Shown here: positions 1 to 11,163 of the stretch, piece after piece
Layout: every line of letters begins with the position of its first letter
Position numbering within the stretch: the first letter of the stretch is position 1
Origin: Emydura subglobosa
Taxonomy: Eukaryota; Chordata; Testudines; Chelidae
Length of the DNA stretch: 64,000 bases
Direction of reading: 5' to 3'
Assembly: GCA_007922225.1 (NCBI GenBank)
Contig: ML679961.1
Location: forward strand, 64,431,075 to 64,495,074
The notes under the pieces: generated by a model
Database searches by the model: none
Seen by the model: only the letters and a program-made list of their open reading frames with translations
What the model was told of the DNA's origin: nothing
Made by a program: the position numbers and the translations under genes

Positions 1-880
1 GGGGGGCGGGGGTTTGATGCACTTAATGGCGCGGGGGAACCAGCGGGCTGAAATTGGCAGAGCCCAGTGACATGTCCCGCGGGTCCCCGGCGCTGGGCGA
101 GGCGGGGCGGTGCTGGGCGGCGGGAGCGGGGCGCCGGACGGGGCGGGCGCCGGGGCCGGTGGGTGGCGGGAGGAGGGGGGTCAGGTATCCGCTGTTGTAT
201 CCCGCTGTGTGCTGGGGTCCCGGGGCGCGCAGCCCTGCCCGGGGTGAGCGGCTGAAGCGCGGGTGGATGGAGCCGGCAGGCTCGGCTCGGCTCGCTCCTG
301 GGCCCCCCTTTGGGGGGATGGGACCGCTGGCTGGATCTCGCCCCCGTCGGGTGCTCGGCGCTGTCGGGGAGCGGGGGGCACTGGCTTGACGTTAGCTGCT
401 AGCCTGGGGCAGCGGGGCCCCGTGCCTGGATCGCCTCCCCCCCCCACCCCCCTCGCGGGGCTGCCGCAGGTGCCTTCTCCCCTGCGGTGATTCACGTCTC
501 TCTCCCCTTCCGCGCCGAGGGGCAGGGAGCAAACTCCAGGCCGGGGCTTCGCGAGGAGCTGCGGCCTAGTCGCTCTCCTGGCTCCTCATAGCGACAGGCC
601 GGGGAATCGATGGCCTATCCGCCCAGGGGAGGGGAGGCCGGGCCAGGCTCGCCCAGCGTTCAGACTCTCCCTGCTGGGGCTGGGAGGTGCAGTTCCCCTG
701 CCTAGCCGAGACTCCCATTGCGGGGAGGGTCAGAACATCCCGGGGGAAGGGGGGGATCCAGCTCCCGTCCAGGGTAAGGAAAGGGCTGCCCGCAGCCTCC
801 CCATCAGAGCCAGCGGCCCCTGACGAGAGGGCAGATAGGAAGGGATGAGGCCCCCGGCCCCCCCCACTGAGAGCCAAGAT
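1..880. promoter_or_regulatory. CpG-rich, G-run-rich region (probable edge of promoter CpG island)
   Basis: This stretch is far richer in G+C and CpG than anything else outside transposons. It has many GGGCGG/GGGGCGG boxes of Sp1 type and long G runs, for example around 1-12 and 96-180. There is no DCAF5-like coding sequence in it. The position ahead of the first visible DCAF5 exon fits the 3' side of the gene's CpG island and the first bases of an intron. In other vertebrates the upstream neighbour of DCAF5 is, as I recall, EXD2 head to head, so the island could serve both genes. That is inference; no transcription start can be placed from sequence alone. Confidence 0.6.
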
Positions 881-922
881 CCTCCAGACTGGAGTGTGTC
901 ACAGGCTGCACCAAGGCCTTTC

Positions 923-962
923 TCTGTGTGTGTGTGTGTGTGTGAGTGTGAGTGAGTGAGTG
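923..962. repeat. (TG)n / (AGTG)n simple repeat
   Basis: A TG dinucleotide run that grades into GAGTGTGAGTGAGTGAGTG. A shorter TG run lies at about 1091-1104. Confidence 0.9.
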
Positions 963-1642
963 GGGAGGGGGGGAAGAGGGTTGTCACAGCTTCCCTTGGC
1001 CTCCAGGCAGCCAAGGTTCCCAAAATGGGGATTCCAGAGACAAGAAGGGGAAGAGTTACTCCCCCTACTGAAAGTCATGGTCTTCCTACTGTGTGTGTGT
1101 GTGGGGGGGAGGTATACCAAAGGGCCTTCTACCCTATAGAGGTGGATAAGGGGATTATATACCTCTCCTCCAGAATAAAGGTCTGACTCTGCCCTCTTCC
1201 AAAATGGGGTAAAGGAAGAAGTTGAGTTTTCCAGCTTCTCTAGTCTTCTACTAGCAATAACCACATGTACTTAATGGCTCATTGTGGGGATTTGTTTCTG
1301 AAGTGTAGGGCCTTGCAGCCTGTGCTTTAAGAATGGATTCTCATTTGCAAGGGTCCTAGCATCATTGCCAAAGGGGCAAGAGGCAAAACCCTGAACATCT
1401 GATATGCTGTGGTCAGTAATTGGAGACATGGGGGGGGGAGGGGGAAGAAGGCATAATGGATGCTTGTTGCATAGTCATAGTGTAGGGTAGCAACACTTGG
1501 GCTTTAAAAATCCATTTGATTGGGCTGAGTAAGAATCTTTCCCAGGCGAATGCTATCAACTGTTCTAGAAACTAATTTAAAAAAAATTCTAGTCATAATG
1601 GTTAGAAAAGAGAACCTAAATATGAACAGTGAGCCTTCCCTA

Positions 1643-1796
1643 GGGCTGGTCTAAGGAAACTTACAAGCATAACTATACTGCTGTAAATACAGTGGTAATT
1701 TCCCATGTGGACAGTGTTACCCTGGAGTAAGAGTGTCCATGTGGCTAGTTATAATGATATAGTTATGCTTGCACATGTCTCTGTGTAGACAAACCC
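1643..1796. mobile_element. Miniature inverted-repeat transposon, TWA-flanked type
   Basis: The left end (GGGCTGGTCTAAGG) and the right end (GTGTAGACAAACCC) are inverted copies. The inversion goes on inward: AAGCATAACTATA near 1667 is the reverse complement of TATAGTTATGCTT near 1758. The flanks are CTA and TAA. The ends match the other small elements here whose termini read GGGCTTGTCTACAC. A 3-bp TWA target duplication is typical of PIF/Harbinger DNA transposons, but I assign the superfamily only tentatively. Confidence 0.65.
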
Positions 1797-1967
1797 TAAT
1801 CCACCAAGAGGTCAAGTGCATCTGCTGCCCTTAGCTTTCCTAATCTGTGGTAGAGACACAAATGACCAGAGTGTTATACTGCTATTAAGAATCTTGTAGG
1901 CAACAAGAGAAACTGACAGGAATCACGTTAGTTTCACACTGCTGCTCCTTAGAAAAGTTTTAGGACA

Positions 1968-2534
1968 TTGGTTCCCAAACTTTTTACTAAGGAGACCCAA
2001 CAACTGCATTCTCCCCCCATTTTTTTTTTTTTTTTTTTTGCAACCCATCATTACATATGTGCACTCTTCACCCTCACATCACAATCATGGCCTGGTGAGA
2101 AGAGGCCCAAGGGGGTGGGATGTATTGGAGGGCAAGCCTGATCCACACTCACCGCACAACAGTGGCTCCTGTCCTGTGGGGCTGGGCTTGACTCCCCACT
2201 CCAGGTGTTGCTATCTGGCACATGGACTTTCAACACTAATCATTCAGATTTGGCCCATCTGCCCCTCTGTCTTGGGGCAACTGGGCCAAATTTGAGCGAG
2301 TGGCATAGCAATCTCTTGCACCATGTCACAATACCTGGAGCAGGGAGCTGGGCCCAGCTCTGTAGGATAGGAGACGCTGCTGCAGGGTAAATACTGGGCA
2401 GGCTAACTCTCCAACTCACCTCCTCTCCATGCTGGACCAGGGAAAGTGTATGTTTGCCCTGAATGTGGCGACCCTTCCAGAACCTCTCTGTGACTCACTG
2501 GTGGGTCAGGACCCACCATTTGAGAAAATTTGCC
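1968..2534. mobile_element. hAT-like non-autonomous element with 8-bp target duplication
   Basis: It begins TTGGTTCCCAAACTTTTT and ends near CATTTGAGAAAATTTGCC. It is bounded by TTAGGACA (1960-1967) and TTAGGACC (2535-2542), an 8-bp duplication with one mismatch, as hAT transposons make. It has no coding capacity and contains a T21 run at 2019-2039. The right terminus is eroded compared with the left. Confidence 0.6.
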
Positions 2535-3756
2535 TTAGGACCCTCCTAAGTCTTGTCATGGAGTTGATGCCGTTACCTCTGTGTATATCCACTTCCTAGA
2601 TAGAGCTTCTCTCAGGTGGATCTCTGCAGTTTTGTAGGAAAGGAGAGGAATTCCTCATCTATAGTTTTGATACAATTCTCAGGAAGAAATACCCTCTTCT
2701 GAGGTCTACAGGAGATGCACTTCCCTTCTGCAGAGTTTGGGAGGTGCATAGCAGTGGGGCTGTATTTTTTCAGACCTCCAGAAATCATCAGGAAGAAAAT
2801 CCTTACAAGAACATTGTAATACATTTTAAAACAACAAAATCATTACTGAATTTTGTCTCTAATAGTTAAGATTAAACTGACTAGAAACTCAGATATTTGT
2901 TTAATACCTATAGTACAAGTTCTCCTATCTTAACTTTGCCTTTGTATTGATACCTGAGAAAATGAGAAACTCAGACTACCATAGCCATTTGTTATAAACT
3001 GTTTTCCCCTTACCAGTGACCACAAAATCTAGTATGTTTGATGTTATACAGTAATGTCAGACAGGTGCTCAGTTGCTCATTTAAGAGTTAGATGTTAAAA
3101 GGCAGAATCATTATGGATTTTCAATTAAATTCCATGCCCTTAAAAGTACAGACTTTATTAAAGCTAAACCAAAATGTGCCTGATTATTTGTAAAGGCATC
3201 TTTTTAATATTTCAACTATGAACAGCAGAAGAGGCAGCCAGTGACATTCACTGGAAAAAAGGACTCAAATGAAAGCTAAGGGAGGGTTAGGCTAGCTGAG
3301 ACATTGCTTCCTCAAAACAGTCAGGATGCTGAGGTAGGGATGAAATAGAGGAGATGCTGACTGAGCCTATAGCAGCCTGGAGATTTTGGGTGGCATTGGG
3401 AATGTGAACAAAGGAAATGCAAACTGTAAAATTGTCCACTGAAAAACTGTCTTGATATAATAATTTTTCTAGTTCTCTAGTCATCATAGTTTGTCTTGAT
3501 TTGACAGTTGAACTGTTTGTAACTTAGCCTTCAAACTAGCCAGTTTAAACACAAGTGGAATAGTGCATTTAGCCATACTGATTCAGTTTGTGTTACATTG
3601 CATCCAAGTTAGCCCAGTTCTCATTTGTAATATCTGGAATGTCCTCTGGGTACATATCCAATGCTTCCTGAGTGAGACTGCTGTCAGAAGCAGTGGGTCC
3701 TAATGGATTTTGTAAGACTACTACTTATTGGTTCAGTAAGTGCATTTCTGATTGCC

Positions 3757-3837
3757 TAAACCTGGTTTACATTACAGCTTCAACTGATTTTCCAGTTAGA
3801 ATTTTTGGGAAGAGCTTCCTCAGTGTGGACAGGCCTT
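3757..3837. mobile_element. Short inverted-repeat element remnant
   Basis: The left end AACCTGGTTTACATTACAG and the right end CAGTGTGGACAGGCCT are approximate inverted copies of each other and of the GGCCTTGTCTACACTG-type termini seen elsewhere in the window. No clear duplication is left. Confidence 0.4.
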
Positions 3838-4294
3838 TATCGCCAATAAACTTAAAATAGGACTTCAGTGAACCATTCTAACGTTGATATTTTAAATCTT
3901 AATTAAAGATTTGATCAACTTTGGTCCTGTATATGAGATCTAAACTGGATACATCCAGTTAAGTAAGTTTTCTCTCATTTTCACCTTTTAAAATTTTTGT
4001 TGGGCTACAAATGTCAGAAGAAATTGGATTTCTTGAACCCTGGTGAGAACTTCCCTTTTTTTTTTCTTTTTTTTTAAAAAGGGTAGCTACATTTGGGAGA
4101 TCCTTGTCTAATTCACTTCAAATGTGATAGAAAATTTCTAGCTAGTCTCCAACCCTAACCATCAGTCTTGAGATTCTTACTCTTTTTGTTGTCCTTAACA
4201 GTGGAATTGATACAGGCACTTCAGAGAGAGAGACACTGACATTTAGGAGGCAGAAGTAGAAGAAAGGAGACTGTTACAGTGCAGCACGCTAGCG

Positions 4295-4752
4295 CAGTGG
4301 TTCTCAACCAGGGATACGCATACCTCTGGTGGTTTGCAGAGGTCTCCCGGGTGTACTCAGCTTACCTAGATCAGTGTTTCTCAACTTGGGAATTATTGGA
4401 TGGGTTTAGGGGGGTCCCAAGTGCAGGGCCATCGTTAGGGCATTGGCAGACAGGATAATTGCCTAGGGCCCAGGGGCCCCAGCAAAGCTAAGTTATATGC
4501 TTCAGCCCTGGGTGGTGGAGCTTGGGCTTCAGACAAGGCCAACAAGTGAAAAACAGGCTCCGGTATCACACTGAAATGTAATTAGATGGTAAAAATGAGA
4601 AAGTAAGCATTTTTTTCAGCAATAGTGTGCTGTGACACTTGTATTTTTATGTCTGATTTTTGTAATCAATAGTTTTTAATGAGGTGAAACTTGGGGTATG
4701 CAAGACAAATCAGACTTGGAGTACAGTAGTCTGGAAAGCTTGAGAACCACTG
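4295..4752. mobile_element. hAT-like element (CAGTGGTTCTCAACC termini), 8-bp TSD
   Basis: It starts CAGTGGTTCTCAACC and ends TTGAGAACCACTG, near-perfect inverted termini of the hAT/Charlie kind. It is flanked by CGCTAGCG (4287-4294) and CGCTAGTG (4753-4760), an 8-bp target duplication with one mismatch. The 458-bp interior has no transposase. A second terminus-like motif, CAGTGTTTCTCAAC, sits inside near 4372, so an older element may be merged in. Sequence next to the ends (GGATACGCATACC) resembles the ends of the larger elements at 16583 and 50076. Confidence 0.85.
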
Positions 4753-5887
4753 CGCTAGTGCATACTTTAGTTCATGCCCCCGTAGTCCGAACTGTGAGGC
4801 CATGCAGACAAGCCCTTAAGGCAAGATGCATCATGATCTACAATAGGACAGACCATGAAAAGAGTAGAATGACATTAGGAAGGGAAAGGCCTAATGAATA
4901 AGGAAGAGATGTATATAAGCCTGGATGAGTATCATTCAGTGAAATTAGTTTAAAGGTTTTGGGGGAGGGGAGGGGAAACCTTCCTCTGTAGCTCATCAGC
5001 TATTGTGTGGTAGATATATTATTAGACCAACAAATGTGAAAGTTTTCATGCTTATTCAACAATTCTTTCCTGCTTTTCCACCAGCCTTAAGAGCAAGTTG
5101 CATTTAAAAACAAATTTAGTTTGATTGACCACATGTCAGTTAAGTGTAGCACACAATAAATTATACTCAACTATTTAATTCTACTGGAGGGTGTGGCTTT
5201 ATGGAGGTGAGGTGGTAAAGGTATTTTCTCTACCAATGAACTTTATCCTTGGGCTAGTAAGTATTACATAATGTGTTTTCAAGCCTTACTTTTGAGTGTG
5301 TTTTCTTGTTTGTGCATTTGCTCATCCCTGTTATCTTTGATAAACACATACTTATCGGTGCCTCCTAGTTTCTTCTGGTTTAAATTGCATCACCAAGAGC
5401 ATTTCTGAAGGATATTATGGTCCTTGGTTTCTATAATCTTTGTATACATTTACCTGCTCTCTATTTCCTCTCCTGCCCTTCTCCTCACCAGATAGCATTT
5501 AAGTTGCCTTCTTATGATTGTAAGTTTTAATTAGAAGCTTGTAGGGATGTGTGAGTGTGTTGGTAATGCACCTCTCATTCTGTTGCCAGGCAAGTCTAAA
5601 GGAGTGTGGATCAGAAGCAGGGTAGTAAGAGGACCTTAGCAACAGCAGAGGAGTACTATCTCTTTGTTAGGGGAATCACATTACCCAAGTACATTTAAAA
5701 GGGGCCAAATTCAGTCCTGGCATAAGAGTGTTCAACTCCCTTGCATATATGGGGACACTTGGTCCTAGATGGTTGGATCAATAGGTTTTGAAAATTGGAA
5801 TTGGGGTGTCACCTCCCTGAGGCACTAGTTCCTCTATGATTGATCCTGGTGTGTGCAGGAAGTACAGAGACTCAGAGAGCTCATTTA

Positions 5888-6317
5888 GTCCTTGTGTACA
5901 TTAGAGAAACTCTGTGTAAAGAACTGTTTAATCCTTCTGTGTCCAGGCACAAGTGCTCCAGACAGTTTGCAATGCCTGGCAAATATTGTTTAGACTTAGC
6001 TTTGGTTTCAGCAAGGTGAAATGCTGGGTCAGTCTGGATCATTTTAGGGCTAGTGTGGACAGTATTGAAACATTTTATATGGTCTTCCTACTGTTGTCCC
6101 ACAGTGGCCTCTCATCTCCCAGAATTCACAGTGCTGAGACCTGGTGGATAGCTATTTATTCAGAAGGCATCACAGCTGAAGCAGTTCAGGGCAGCACTAA
6201 TGTGTATGTGGGGAAAAACTGCAGTGGTTCAGTATGGCTAGTGTGAAGGCAGTTTCTGCTTAACCTTATGTCCTGCAATTCTGCTAGGAAAGAGATAAGT
6301 TACCTATTGTGGACACC
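5888..6317. mobile_element. Possible TTA-flanked inverted-repeat element
   Basis: The left end (GTCCTTGTGTACATTA) and the right end (ATTGTGGACACC) are weak inverted copies, each next to TTA (5885-5887 and 6318-6320). A further GGGCTAGTGTGGACAG motif lies inside near 6044. It contains an open frame of 97 codons with no recognisable domain. Confidence 0.4.
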
Positions 6318-6978
6318 TTAGTATAACCCCTTTTTGAGTAGGATATAGGAATGCTACCTAACCCTCTCCCCAGTGCTAGTCACTGCAGCCTTAGGGTAAG
6401 GAGGACACACTGACTGACTGTGGATGTTTCTTTGTCATATTTCGATACATGGCTGACAGCTTCGTGTGGAAGCTGAGGCAAGAAACCAGAGTTTGACCTA
6501 TAATGAATAAAGACCCTTGTCCTCATTGAAGACTAAATTACTTGACCAGTTAAAGCCTTTAAAATGTAGTTCTAGTCTGAAAAGTGACTAAAAATGGCAT
6601 TGTGAGGTTCCATGCTCAATCTGCAATTTTCAAAGGGCCGGTCTTGCAAACGTGACCCAGGATCTGTGAGTTAAACTGAGCTCTTTTCACCATGCATAGC
6701 CTTACTATTAATAAAGATTCAGTAGTCCAGATTAGGCCTCTGGCACCTGTTCAATGCCTCTGTCTACAGTGGCACAGGTGTAACTGATTGGGATTTTAGT
6801 AAATTAATCTGTACCACAAGAACGGAAATCCAGTTTATTTTAGCTGAATTGGTTCAGCAAGTGTTGACATGACCAAAATGCTGTAAAAACTTGGGCACTA
6901 AACTAAATAGATGCGCTATCTGAATACACCTAGGGAGAAAAATTATGCTGAGTATTAATGTACTATCTTGATATGGTC

Positions 6979-7175
6979 CAGGGGTTCTCAAACAGGGGGT
7001 TGTGACCTCCCAGGGGTTGTGAGGTTATTATAGAGGGGGGGGGGTTCATGAGCTGTCAGCCTTCCATACATATCAGTAAGGATGGCATGATCATCACAGC
7101 CTGAAATATTTTCAAGGAGTCCCAGTGCAGCACCTCCCCCCCCCCAAAAAAAAAAAAAAAGTCTGAGAACCCCTG
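6979..7175. mobile_element. hAT-like miniature element (CAGGGGTTCTC termini)
   Basis: It starts CAGGGGTTCTCAAAC and ends GTCTGAGAACCCCTG, an inverted pair. The flanks are ATATGGTC (6971-6978) and ATATGAGT (7176-7183), 6 of 8 bases equal, consistent with an old 8-bp hAT duplication. Inside are G-rich stretches and a C10A15 tract at 7136-7160. Confidence 0.8.
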
Positions 7176-7261
7176 ATATGAGTAAAACTACATGTCAGGC
7201 CAAGAGACATCTGATTAGTAGGAGTAAGGAAAGTGGATGAAACATTTTGAGGAGTCGTAAT

Positions 7262-8490
7262 TATGTACCTTCATATGACTCCTCTTTTCATCCCAAGGCA
7301 TCCTTACAGGAGCACTACAGAGTCACTATTCTTTCCTGTCCATGGCTTGTTCCCCTATTAAGCCCAGCCTGATCATGTCTCTGCATGCGATGTCCCACCA
7401 TCTAGTCAGCAGTCAGCCTCTAGGTCAGACTGACCTCTGTTGCATTTGCATTATTTTCTTTGGCATCCTTTCATCTGTCTTCTACACTCTCTCCACCATT
7501 GTAATCTTTTCTATTGCAGCCAATCCAGTATCCTGATTTCACACCCTGCTGTCCTCCAAACTTCATTTGTCTTAAAATATTTCACTTTACACCTGCCGTC
7601 TTCTGAAGAACTCTGATCCTTCCTGTCTTCTGTTTTCTGATATGTTCATTTAATGCAGCTGCTTCCAGACCATAGAGTAATACTGGTAGTACACTAGTTT
7701 GATACATTTTTACTTAGGTAGCAAACATACTGTTTTTATCAGTCCATAATTTCATTAACTTCAGTGCAGCACTTGTAGCTAAAGCACATCTCCTTTTACC
7801 TGCTTTCTTGATGGAACCATCAGCACTCATCGAGTTTCCTAGGTACATGTATGATTTTTACTTGTTCTATGACTTTGCTGCTGCATTTCAACTCCTTATT
7901 TTGGAAAAAGGACAATAGATAAAACCTCTTCATCTTCTTGGCATTTATTGCAACTCCAACTTGACAACACCAATTTTCCAAGGTAGCAAAGAGTATCCTC
8001 ATTAATTCAAACATCTCTGCCAGTTGTATGATATCATCTGCATAAACTAAAAAGATTTACTCTAGATCACCAAGTGTCTGTCCTCCAACTCACTTACCAT
8101 TCTTGATGTCTAATTTAAGAACATGATGAAAAGTGATGGTGATTCCACGCCTCCTTGTCTTACACTAAACTTTGACTTGAACCAGTTGCTTAATTTTCCA
8201 CCAATTCTTATGGTACTACAGGAGTCTTAGTACATAACTTTCCTTTATAATTACAGTTATCCTATATAGAACTCCATTTGATTATACTACTTTTCTGTAA
8301 TGCTTTCCTCCAAAACAAATGCCTTCCTGAAGTTGATGGAAAAAAGCAAACATCTTTAATTCATATGCTCGCTTTTTTTCTGTCCGCTCTGAGTGCGAAT
8401 ATCTTGATCAATACAACTTCGGCCTGGTTTGAAGTTGTCTTGTTCCTTGCCTACTAGTTCTTCTAAACAGGCTTTAATCTGTTGACAATT
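7262..8490 (-). pseudogene. Decayed non-LTR (LINE) reverse transcriptase
   Basis: On the - strand, broken frames carry reverse transcriptase blocks in the right order: NFKPGRSCIDQ (about 8437), FINFRKAF (about 8330), VRQGGVESPSLFIMFLN (about 8140), the catalytic YADDI box (8030-8044) followed by GVAINAKKMK, and the after-RT block SVLPVLLYGLEAAA (about 7680). The spacing fits a LINE ORF2. Several frameshifts and stops separate the blocks, so it is dead. The clade is not settled; it differs from the CR1 copies elsewhere in the window. I do not see the 5' endonuclease part. Its coding direction is opposite to DCAF5. Confidence 0.75.
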
Positions 8491-8633
8491 ACCTTTAGCC
8501 AGAGAAAAATAATCAAAGTAATAGTTATACTAATCCTGAAGAAAGGATATCTTGCTCATGCAAATAATATAGAGGTTTAAGCTTATTATTAGTACTGGGA
8601 AAACTCACAATGCAAGTAATTGTCAACAGATTA
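8475..8633. repeat. 18-bp perfect inverted repeat, 123-bp spacer
   Basis: TAATCTGTTGACAATTAC (8475-8492) is the exact reverse complement of 8616-8633. The left arm lies at the 5' edge of the decayed LINE reverse transcriptase read on the - strand. Confidence 0.9.
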
Positions 8634-10713
8634 TGACTCAATAGATTTTTTTTTTTTTTTTTTAACACAACAAAACTTCAGAACCATTCCTTTTCGGTCT
8701 GAGAACCAGCCTATCAGATATCAACTCAGAAGGAATTTTCATCAAGAGAGTTGTCATTCAAACCTTATTTCTAATGCTACCATGACACTGTAAACAGTGC
8801 TGGTTGTATACCTACTAGTTATTCCACCCACCATTTTAGATGGGATGGGGTCAGTAATACAGAGGCACCTTACTGACTCCATTAGTAGTCTGCATTTGAT
8901 TTTTTTCACCTAAATCAATGTCTTCTATAACGAAATAGAAGTCACAGAAGTCTCTCTCAAACATTAATTGTTTCAAGGACAAACTCACATTTTTCTAAGT
9001 ACTTCTTGTACACCATAGAAATTTCTTGACCAAATTCTAAAAGACTTAAAACCTTTGCTTTTTGAAACTGTTCAAGACATTTTGGTGCGTGAGGAGTGGC
9101 ATCATGTTGTCATAATCTCAAAAGTTACAAATTTGAGACTTCACACAAATCTTCAGCCTCCAGAAAAGCCCAGTACAGGATAAATTCAGGGGACAGAAGA
9201 GAAATCAAAATATCACCTCCCCTACATATTGAAGGCTTGAGCTTAAACTGCTTGTGCTGCTGGCTAGTGACAACTAAAAGACATGGTTGTCATAAACAAG
9301 TTGATACTTTGACAATAGCTCTGGTCTCTGAAAAGTAACCAATTAAAAGTGTCTGTGTCTGCCAGATTTCTTCACCTTAAAGACTTAATTTAATGTTTTT
9401 CAATGACTGCCTCTTGCATCTCTCTGAAACCTGCACTTATTAATCACTAATTCATCTAAAACAATTGAAGTGTACATGTGAATGTCCTGCGCCACATTTC
9501 CAGCCAGCAAGAAAGCCAAGCTTACATCAGTTTACAATAAACTGAAGTTCATTTATAATTAAACTGGACATGTCATTTATTTGGCATCTCTGTTTAGTGA
9601 TTATCAAATGCATTATAAGTCTATCATATATCATCAGCTTGCACTATGCAATACAAAAATAGAGGAAGGGATGGTCCCTGTCCCAAGGAATTTATAGTAT
9701 AAGAAGTGCTGAATACTGCTTTGCTGTCTAACAGATTTTAGAATGGTTGCCTTAAAAGATTTGATTCAGCTGAGGAATGGTAACTTAAGGCACATTCAGT
9801 ATAACTCAACTTCATGGAAAAACTTCCTTCTTTATTATTAATAGCACCATATGTTCAAATTAAAAGTTTTAACATATCTGATTATGTTAACTTTTTTAAA
9901 AAAACAAAAAACCCACTCTATGTATTTAACTTTGGTCTGCCTGGATAATAAAACCAATCAGCTTCACTTTGGTTGTAGTCATTTTCACTTTTGGCCCCTA
10001 CAGTGACCCAAGTTTTCTGTGTTTGGGCTTCCAGTTATGCAAGGAAATGATAAAATGTTTTAACCGAAGCTCTTTTATATGTAATGACTCTTCTAATTTC
10101 CAGTATAATTTTTTTTTGTTCATATATAAAAATCACCAACTAAATTTATTGTGGGCCTATTTCACTATTCTTTTAAAATACACTTTCTTCTCCAAGTCTT
10201 CACAAACATACTTTTCTTAAGCACTCCACATTCAAAGAGCATTGTCAAATGCTATTTTGCTTAAGTCTTCTTCTAATCACTGTTTGTTTTTTAGAAGCTT
10301 GCGAATCAGCTAATATTTCTTTCCTTGCCAACTCTTGCCTTATCTGTCTGGCAAATATTTGAGAGTATTTATGGATGGCTTACTGCCCTTCAAAATGGTG
10401 ACCAGATTAATGGTCAAAAGTATAGTGAACTGCAAAGCAAAAAAAATGGATTTCAGCCCGTCTTGCTTGTTGATTGCCCCATTAATCAGCCTGTGACAGG
10501 TATTCACCACAGAAATACATTTTTTACCCTTTAAAAATCTTTAATTTCTCAATAAATTGAGAGGAGTGCTGATGAATCTGTATTAAAATCTTGATGCTTA
10601 AATTGGACTGGCTACAGGACAGGATGTTATACAAGGCTCTTCTGGTGCCTGCAGACTAATGGTATCTGCAGATGCTGAAAGAATGACAGTGGACCACCCC
10701 CCTGCCCCGCCCA

Positions 10714-10739
10714 CCCCCCCCCCCCCCCCAAAAAAAAAA
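10714..10739. repeat. C16A10 mixed homopolymer
   Basis: Sixteen C followed directly by ten A, inside a C-rich stretch from about 10696. Confidence 0.9.
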
Positions 10740-11019
10740 GGAAAATATTTAATCTTTTAGACTTAACCTGCTGTCTTCTCTGCGTGTTTCATAAATTAAA
10801 ATTAAATGTCCAGGTATTTTCTCTCAATGGGAATAATTTTCTTCATAACCATTAGCCTATCCAAACCATTAGGGGTGGATAAGGGTGTGTGCTAAACTAA
10901 TCTGGACCCCAACAAATCCTGTGTGAATGTTGACAATGTTAATTACCTTACTTTTCTCTTCCATCAGCTTACATTTTAGTCCAGGCTGTTACACAGGCTT
11001 CCTTTCCCTTTTTTTGTAG

Positions 11020-11163
11020 GAGGTGATGACCGCCGGGTTCTGCTTTGGCATATGGAACAAGCCATCCACTCCAGAGTCAAACCGGTACAATTGAAAGGGG
11101 AGCATCATTCTAACATCTTCTGCTTAGCTTTCAACAGTGGTAACACAAAAGTATTTTCTGGAG
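11020..11163 (+). CDS. DCAF5: DCAF5 coding exon (WD repeat, starts GGDDRRVLLW)
   Basis: A 144-nt exon. The acceptor is a T-rich tract ending in TTTTTGTAG (AG at 11018-11019) and the donor is GTAAGG at 11164. It starts in phase with two bases of a Gly codon and ends with one base of the next Gly codon. The translation begins GDDRRVLLWHMEQ and ends GNTKVFSGG, so it finishes one WD40 blade (the DDRRVLLW strand) and contains the start of the next (NIFCLAFNSGNTKVFSGG). The residues match vertebrate DCAF5 as I remember it almost throughout; one difference I notice is KPVQL where I recall KPIQL in human. The preceding exon, which should end ...QWLVSG, is not found between 1 and 11019. Confidence 0.95.

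Larger units (their letters stand above)
881..11019 (+). other. DCAF5: Intron upstream of first visible DCAF5 exon
   Basis: About 10 kb without any exon that I can recognise. It holds miniature transposons at 1643-1796, 1968-2534, 3757-3837, 4295-4752, 5888-6317 and 6979-7175, a decayed LINE on the - strand at 7262-8490, T runs at 2019-2039 and about 8647-8664, and a C16A10 tract at 10714-10739. In the rest (2535-3750, 4761-5880, 7184-7260, 8650-10700 and 10740-11000) I see only AT-rich intron sequence with no feature I can name. Confidence 0.75.

Noticed and set aside
54..495. Open frames in the CpG island as a possible DCAF5 first exon
   Set aside because: None of the frames matches the known DCAF5 N-terminus; they are GC-driven.
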